A stretch of 37,308 nt of DNA from JADJQU01 sp035490315 (GTDB taxonomy: Bacteria; Planctomycetota; UBA1135; GCA-002686595): NCBI GenBank assembly GCA_035490315.1, contig DATHET010000098.1, forward strand, positions 1-37,308. Direction: 5' to 3'. The notes under the pieces were generated by a model. It was not told the origin of the DNA. It did not search any database and worked only from the letters and a program-made list of their open reading frames with translations. Positions 32,798-37,308 of the stretch are shown piece by piece. Each line of letters starts with the position of its first letter. The first letter of the stretch is position 1. The position numbers were made by a program, and so were the translations under genes.

Positions 32798-34132
32798 ATG
32801 AAGAACAACGATCGCTACCAGCCTGGGGAAAACGGAAAGAACGGGCACGACGGCAAGAACGCCATAGCGACTGCGCCGGCGGCGCCGCCGCGCGTTTCGC
32901 TCCTGCCCGAGCGCTGGGCAGGCATCGTGCGCGACTATTCGACGGAGGACGTCGAGCGTCTCCGCGGCTCGGTGCAGATCGAGTACACCCTGGCGCGCCT
33001 GGGAGCGGAGCGCTTGTGGGCGCTCTTGCACTCGCAGGACTATGTCCACGCCCTCGGAGCCCTCACCGGCAATCAGGCGATCCAGATGGTCAAGGCCGGC
33101 TTGCAGGCGATCTATCTCTCGGGCTGGCAGGTCGCGGCGGACGCGAACCTCTCCGGTCACATGTATCCCGACCAGTCGCTGTACCCGGCGAACTCGGTGC
33201 CCGCGGTCGTCAAGCGCATCAACCAGGCTCTGCAGCGCGCCGACCAGATCCAGCACATGGAGAAGTCGGGCGACACGCACTGGTTCGCGCCGATCGTCGC
33301 TGACGCGGAAGCCGGCTTCGGCGGGCCGCTCAATGCTTTCGAGCTGATGAAGGGCATGATCGAAGCCGGCGCGGCCGGCGTGCACTTCGAGGACCAGCTC
33401 GCCAGCGAGAAGAAGTGCGGACACCTCGGCGGCAAAGTGCTCGTGCCGACCCAGTCCTTCATCCGCACGCTGAACGCGGCGCGGCTCGCGGCTGACGTGT
33501 GCGGCGTGCCGACCCTGGTGGTCGCGCGCACCGATGCGGACGCGGCGACGTTGATCACTTCGGACGTCGACGAGCGCGATCGTCCGTTCCTGACAGGCGA
33601 GCGCACCGCCGAAGGCTTCTTCCGCATCAATCCAGGGATCGAAACGGCGATTGCCCGCGGTCTGGCTTACGCGCCCTACGCCGACCTCGTGTGGTGCGAG
33701 ACCAGCCACCCCGACCTCGCGGAAGCGCGGCGCTTCGCCGATGCGATGCACGCGCAGTTCCCCGGCAAGCTGCTCGCTTACAACTGCTCGCCTTCGTTCA
33801 ACTGGAAGAAGAAGCTCGACGACGCGACGATCGCGAAGTTCCAGCGCGAGCTCGGCGCGATGGGATACAAGTTCCAGTTCGTGACGCTCGCGGGCTTCCA
33901 CGCCTTGAATCATTCGATGTTCGCGCTGGCCAGCGGCTACCGCGATCGCGGCATGGCCGCCTACGTCGAGCTGCAACAGGCCGAATTCGCGGCGGAAGCC
34001 GCCGGCTACACCGCGACCAAGCACCAGCGCGAAGTCGGCACCGGCTACTTCGACGCGGTCAGCCAGGCCGTGGCGAAGGGCGCATGCTCGACCACCGCGC
34101 TCCAGGGCTCGACCGAAGCGGCGCAGTTCTGA
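32798..34132 (+). CDS. aceA: Isocitrate lyase
   Basis: Splits isocitrate to succinate and glyoxylate, the first step of the glyoxylate shunt. The 444-residue protein has a polar N-terminal extension (about 30 residues), GALTGNQAIQMVKAGLQAIY, the catalytic loop KKCGHLGGKVLVP with nucleophile-region Cys, VARTDADAATLITSDVDERD, YNCSPSFNWKKKLDD and LAGFHALNHSMFALA. This is the bacterial ICL1 type. ATG 32798 is 4 bp after the aceB stop. A 97-bp hairpin (34146-34242) starts 13 bp beyond its TGA. Confidence 0.97.
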   Translation: MKNNDRYQPGENGKNGHDGKNAIATAPAAPPRVSLLPERWAGIVRDYSTEDVERLRGSVQIEYTLARLGAERLWALLHSQDYVHALGALTGNQAIQMVKAGLQAIYLSGWQVAADANLSGHMYPDQSLYPANSVPAVVKRINQALQRADQIQHMEKSGDTHWFAPIVADAEAGFGGPLNAFELMKGMIEAGAAGVHFEDQLASEKKCGHLGGKVLVPTQSFIRTLNAARLAADVCGVPTLVVARTDADAATLITSDVDERDRPFLTGERTAEGFFRINPGIETAIARGLAYAPYADLVWCETSHPDLAEARRFADAMHAQFPGKLLAYNCSPSFNWKKKLDDATIAKFQRELGAMGYKFQFVTLAGFHALNHSMFALASGYRDRGMAAYVELQQAEFAAEAAGYTATKHQREVGTGYFDAVSQAVAKGACSTTALQGSTEAAQF

Positions 34133-34145
34133 TCGGGACACGTTC

Positions 34146-34242
34146 GTCGGTACGGAGGCAGGGTCGATTCCGACACCCCCTCTCCCGCGCGCGCAGCGCG
34201 CGGGAGAGGGGGTGTCGGAATCGACCCTGGCTCCGTACCGAC
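34146..34242. repeat. 97-bp near-perfect hairpin element
   Basis: Arms of 47 bp (34146-34192 and 34196-34242) pair with one G-G mismatch (34158 with 34230) around a 3-nt loop. The ends read GTCGGTACGGAG and CTCCGTACCGAC, the middle GGGTCGATTCCGACACCCCC. It shares no obvious sequence with the 89-bp elements. It lies between aceA and the second sigma-fusion gene. It could block transcription into the fusion gene, but the lack of a T-run and the length suggest a mobile palindrome (REP-like; inference). Confidence 0.9.
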
Positions 34243-34271
34243 AAAAGTAAACTGAAATCCCGCGGTCGATC

Positions 34272-34303
34272 GGTGGTCAGCGGCATCCTGGACGCTGACC
34301 ACC
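34272..34303 (+). promoter_or_regulatory. Perfect inverted repeat abutting the start of the second sigma-fusion gene
   Basis: GGTGGTCAGC (34272-34281) and GCTGACCACC (34294-34303) are perfectly complementary with a 12-nt spacer. The right arm touches ATG 34304 and occupies the place of a Shine-Dalgarno sequence, of which none is visible. It could be a protein operator or an mRNA hairpin that hides the start. No test of either is possible here. Confidence 0.6.
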
Positions 34304-36889
34304 ATGACTCCGCCGGATCGCATGCCCCTCGATGATCTCCTGGCACAGGCTGGCTGGGCGAAGGCCCTCGCGCGCCAGCTGGTTCGCGACGAGCATTCGG
34401 CCGACGACCTCGTGCAGCGCGCCTGGGTAGCGGCTTTGGAGCATCCACCGGCGCTAGCGGGTTCAGGCGCTCCGGCGACGCTGCGCCGTTGGATGGCGAG
34501 CGTGATGCGCAACTTCGTCCGCCAGGATCTGCGCGAACGCGATCGGCGCGTGCAACGCGAGCATTTCGCGGCGCGGCCCGAAAGCTCGCCGGACGCGGTC
34601 GAGGACGGCATCGAAGGCCAGCGCAAGCTGCTCGAAGCCCTGCGCGCCTTGCCGGAGGCCTATCGGGCAGCGCTCTACGCGCGCTACTTCGAGGGCCTGA
34701 TGCCGCGCGAGATCGCACGACGCGAGGGAAGCTCGCTGAAGACCGTGAAGTCCAAGCTCGCTCGCGGGCTCGAGCTGCTCAGGCAGCGGCTCGATCGCGA
34801 TCACAACGGCGATCGCGGGGCATGGCTGGTCTGGATCCTCCCAATGACCGCGAAGTCGGGCCTGCCGACCGCCCTGCTCGGAGCCTTGATCGTGAACAGC
34901 AAAGTGAAACTGGCGGCGCTGCTCGCCGTCGCCGTGTGCCTGCTCGCCGCGGGAGTCCAACTCGTCCGGCGTGAAGCGAATCTTCCCGACCCGGCGCCTG
35001 TCCATGCAGCGGCTCAAGCAGCGCTGCCGACGCCTACGGAGCCCAGCCTTCAGCCTGGTGAGGCGCGCGAGCGGGAATCCGTGAGCCGACCTGAGTCCGT
35101 GGCCGCGGTCGTTGCACCGCATCCAGTGCTGGATTCGCAGGTTCCAACGCTGGTTCGCGGCCGCGTGCTCGATCTCGACAACCGCCCCGTCGGCGGCGTG
35201 CGCCTCGTCTGCGAATCCGACGAGCGTTCCCACGGGCGCAAGCTCGAAGTCCAGGCTGGCGAGCCATCGACCAGCGACGAGCTCGGGTACTTCGAGATGT
35301 CCGTGAGCGAGCGCAGCAACGTCCTGGTCGACGATCCGCGCTGGGTCACGGTGTACAAGGCCTACATCGCGGGGCCGACGACGCGCGAGGCCACGATTTT
35401 CGTCGCGCCGCGCCTGGTGCTGTCGGGCGTCGTCGTCGATGCCGAGCAGCGTACGGTCGAAGGCGCGGAGGTCGAATTGCGCCTTGCGGATTCAGTGAAG
35501 CGCAAGCTCGAGCGGCGGCTCGACGGGGCCTACCGCCAGAATTTCATGACGGTCACGGACGCGAACGGGCGCTTCAAGCTCGAGCGCGCGCCGGCCTGCG
35601 AGGCCGAGCTCTTCGCCAGCGCGCCGGGCTGGAAGCCTGGGACGATCGCCGCGCCCTCGCTCGACGCCTCGGACTTGAGGATCGTGCTCGCGGCGCGCGA
35701 AAAACGTCCCGCGATCGTGCAGGGAATCGTGGTCGACGGCGATCGACAGCCGGTCGCGGGAGCGAACGTCGGCGTCGGCGGCTTGACCCGGACCACCGCT
35801 GCCGACGGGCGTTTCACTTTCGACCTCGACGCCCAGGGTCACGGCGACATCTTCGCCAAGGGCGTCGACGACGTGTGGCGCGCGAAGTACCCGCGCGATC
35901 GCCTGCGCGCCGTCAAGCTCGGCCACTTACCCTGCGAAGTGGTCCTGCCGTCGGCCGAGGAGCTGCGCGAAGATCCGCTGCCGCGCGAGTTCACGCTGGT
36001 GCTCGAGGGCTCCACCTTGACGATCCGCGGCCACGTCGTCGACGCCGAGGGCAACCAGGTCGCAGGCGCGCGGATCTCCGTGCTCGACGAAGCGCCCTTC
36101 GGCCCGATCTACAGCCGCGTCGGCGAGGCAGCGGTGGCGCGGGAGGTGTCGATCGAGGGGCTGCTGCGCGGCGGCGCGGATTTCCGCGACTCGCCGGCGT
36201 CGAACGACGGAGCCTTCGTGATCACGGGCTTGACCCATCGCAGCTACGACCTGGCGGCCCTCGATCCGAGCACCATGCGCCATGCGATCCTGCGCGGCGT
36301 CGCGGCCGGCACGAGCGACGCCCGCCTCTTGCTTCCCGGAAAGGCTTCGCTGGTGCACGTCGCCGGTCGCCTCGTGTCGAAGTCGTCCTCGAGCCTCGAG
36401 GGAATCAACGTGACCATGGGCCGCGTCTCCGAGACGAATCCCGACGACCAGGACTTCGTGAGCTCGAAGGAGACTGATGCGCGCGGCCAATTCGATCTGG
36501 GAATGATCGATCCCGAACGATTGCGCATCCAGGTCGTCGGCGAGGAGATCTTCCTGATCATGGCCTGGCAGCCGCCGCAGGGCGCGAAGCTCGACGACCT
36601 GGAGATCCCGGTCTCGCTGCGCTGCCCGATCAAGTTGGAGCTGGGTCCCGGGGCGCCGGCGGCGGACGCGTTTTCCTTCGTCGATGCCGCGGGCACGGCG
36701 ACGCAGATCATCCAGTTCGAGGGGCCGATGCTGATGATGCCCGAGCGCTGCTCGATCCAATCGGGCGCCAGCGAAGTCGTCGCGACCGAGGACACGTCGA
36801 CGAGCCTGGTGCTCTACCAGGCAGGCAAGGAAATCGCGCGCGTGCCGATCAGGCTCAAGCCGGGCGAGCTGACGATCTTGCGGCCGTAA
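34304..36889 (+). CDS. ECF sigma factor - TM - carboxypeptidase-regulatory-like fusion, copy 2
   Basis: An 861-residue paralogue of the 26676-29309 protein. Residues ~8-165 are an ECF sigma-70 factor: region 2 (GWAKALARQLVRDEHSADDL, VQRAWVAAL, RRWMASVMRNFVRQDLRERD) and region 4 (MPREIARREGSSLKTVKSKL). One helix near residues 200-221 (VKLAALLAVAVCLLAAGVQL) leads to a Pro/Ala-rich linker and a beta-rich part. That part holds repeats such as RGRVLDLDNRPVGGVRLVCE, GVVVDAEQRTVEGAEVELRL, GIVVDGDRQPVAGANVGVG and RGHVVDAEGNQVAGARISVL, and ends VPIRLKPGELTILRP, like copy 1's SPIRLRSDGPNLVEL. I infer a membrane-held sigma factor with its own sensor. ATG 34304 is preceded by an inverted repeat, not a Shine-Dalgarno; ATG 34322 is an alternative start. 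It is convergent with the ABC ATPase gene, 15 bp apart. Confidence 0.9.
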   Translation: MTPPDRMPLDDLLAQAGWAKALARQLVRDEHSADDLVQRAWVAALEHPPALAGSGAPATLRRWMASVMRNFVRQDLRERDRRVQREHFAARPESSPDAVEDGIEGQRKLLEALRALPEAYRAALYARYFEGLMPREIARREGSSLKTVKSKLARGLELLRQRLDRDHNGDRGAWLVWILPMTAKSGLPTALLGALIVNSKVKLAALLAVAVCLLAAGVQLVRREANLPDPAPVHAAAQAALPTPTEPSLQPGEARERESVSRPESVAAVVAPHPVLDSQVPTLVRGRVLDLDNRPVGGVRLVCESDERSHGRKLEVQAGEPSTSDELGYFEMSVSERSNVLVDDPRWVTVYKAYIAGPTTREATIFVAPRLVLSGVVVDAEQRTVEGAEVELRLADSVKRKLERRLDGAYRQNFMTVTDANGRFKLERAPACEAELFASAPGWKPGTIAAPSLDASDLRIVLAAREKRPAIVQGIVVDGDRQPVAGANVGVGGLTRTTAADGRFTFDLDAQGHGDIFAKGVDDVWRAKYPRDRLRAVKLGHLPCEVVLPSAEELREDPLPREFTLVLEGSTLTIRGHVVDAEGNQVAGARISVLDEAPFGPIYSRVGEAAVAREVSIEGLLRGGADFRDSPASNDGAFVITGLTHRSYDLAALDPSTMRHAILRGVAAGTSDARLLLPGKASLVHVAGRLVSKSSSSLEGINVTMGRVSETNPDDQDFVSSKETDARGQFDLGMIDPERLRIQVVGEEIFLIMAWQPPQGAKLDDLEIPVSLRCPIKLELGPGAPAADAFSFVDAAGTATQIIQFEGPMLMMPERCSIQSGASEVVATEDTSTSLVLYQAGKEIARVPIRLKPGELTILRP

Positions 36890-36904
36890 CGAAGCCTTGC
36901 GGCG

Positions 36905-37308
36905 TCAGGGAGCCTTCAGCCCCAGGACTCGGCGCGCCTGCAGCGCCGGATCCTCGGCGTGGGTGACGGCGCGGAACACCTGATCGAGCGTCACGTTCGC
37001 CTTGGCTCCGCTCTGCTGGCGCAATTCGTCCAGGCTGCCCTCCGCGACGAGCTCGCCCGCGTGCAGGATCGCCATGCGATCGCAGACGCGCTCCACGACG
37101 TCGAGCTGGTGCGACGTGTACAGGACGGAGCCGCCGGCCCGCGCCCATTCGCGCAGGAGCTCCTTGACCATGGCCGTGGTCGGAGCGTCCAGACCTTCGA
37201 GGGGCTCGTCGAGGACGAGCAGCTTTGGCCGCGGGAGGATCGCGCAGGCCAGGGCGGTTTTCTGCCGCATCCCGCGCGAAAACTCGCCGACCGGATCGTT
37301 CTCGCGGC
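36905..37308 (-). CDS. ABC transporter ATP-binding protein (5' partial)
   Basis: The frame is open to the end of the window, so the Walker A half is missing. What remains is the signature region PVGEFSRGMRQKTALACAIL, Walker B KLLVLDEPLEGLDAPT, switch His in YTSHQLDVVERVCDRM, and the C-terminal AILHAGELVAEGSLDELRQQ. The SRGMRQK form of the signature is common in ABC-2-type exporters. The partner permease, if adjacent, would probably follow upstream, outside the window. The C-terminal tail after LDELRQQ is short and unusual. Substrate unknown. Confidence 0.9.
   Translation of the reverse strand, partial: RENDPVGEFSRGMRQKTALACAILPRPKLLVLDEPLEGLDAPTTAMVKELLREWARAGGSVLYTSHQLDVVERVCDRMAILHAGELVAEGSLDELRQQSGAKANVTLDQVFRAVTHAEDPALQARRVLGLKAP

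Noticed and set aside
34146..34242. tRNA gene suggested by GGGTCGATTCC, which resembles a T-arm
   Set aside because: The sequence is one arm of a 47-bp hairpin and has no anticodon or acceptor stem.

Overview
The window is GC-rich, double-stranded bacterial chromosome with about 27 protein genes, one tRNA, no transposase and no CRISPR array. Several features point to the phylum Planctomycetota: two ECF sigma factors fused through one membrane helix to long extracytoplasmic beta-rich regions, secreted beta-propeller proteins sharing one C-terminal domain, a B12-type radical SAM pair, a SUMF1 lipoprotein, and a eukaryote-type NADP isocitrate dehydrogenase. This placement is inference from gene content; there is no rRNA gene to confirm it.

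Layout. 1-1100: 3' part of a secreted RCC1-like protein and a tRNA-Ser(UGA). 1175-2719 (minus): a small membrane-protein gene broken by an in-frame TAG, a bifunctional-nuclease (BFN) family protein and a zinc-ribbon membrane protein. 2864-9075 (plus): ReAV-type asparaginase, NAD(P)H-hydrate dehydratase, a 983-aa HEAT-like exported protein, a divergent ThyX and a four-helix membrane protein. 9133-15290 (minus): a membrane-anchored beta-rich protein, an amidinotransferase-fold hydrolase and a DnaE2-like error-prone polymerase. 15563-19454 (minus): small and secreted proteins of unknown role, an isoprenylcysteine-methyltransferase-like enzyme, an M48 peptidase and isocitrate dehydrogenase. 19667-23102: two divergent secreted beta-propeller proteins. 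23334-26523 (plus): tandem radical SAM paralogues. 26534-36889: two sigma-TM-sensor fusion genes, between which lie small membrane proteins, a SUMF1 lipoprotein and the glyoxylate-shunt operon aceB-aceA. 36905-37308 (minus): a partial ABC ATPase.

The most interesting material is at 26.5-34.3 kb. Two palindromic elements of exactly 89 bp (26534-26622, 29961-30049) share arm sequence. The second supplies the last codons and stop codon (Gly-Thr-Arg-stop) of the right-hand convergent gene, while a partial extra copy of its end does the same for the left-hand gene. A third, unrelated 97-bp near-perfect hairpin (34146-34242) follows aceA. The 89-bp element at 26.5 kb and this 97-bp hairpin each precede a sigma-fusion gene, and the second fusion gene also has a perfect 10-bp inverted repeat touching its start codon.

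Metabolically, isocitrate dehydrogenase with aceBA implies growth on C2 compounds or fatty acids. ThyX, NnrD and DnaE2 are housekeeping or repair functions. The sigma fusions are best read as one-protein signal-transduction devices (inference).
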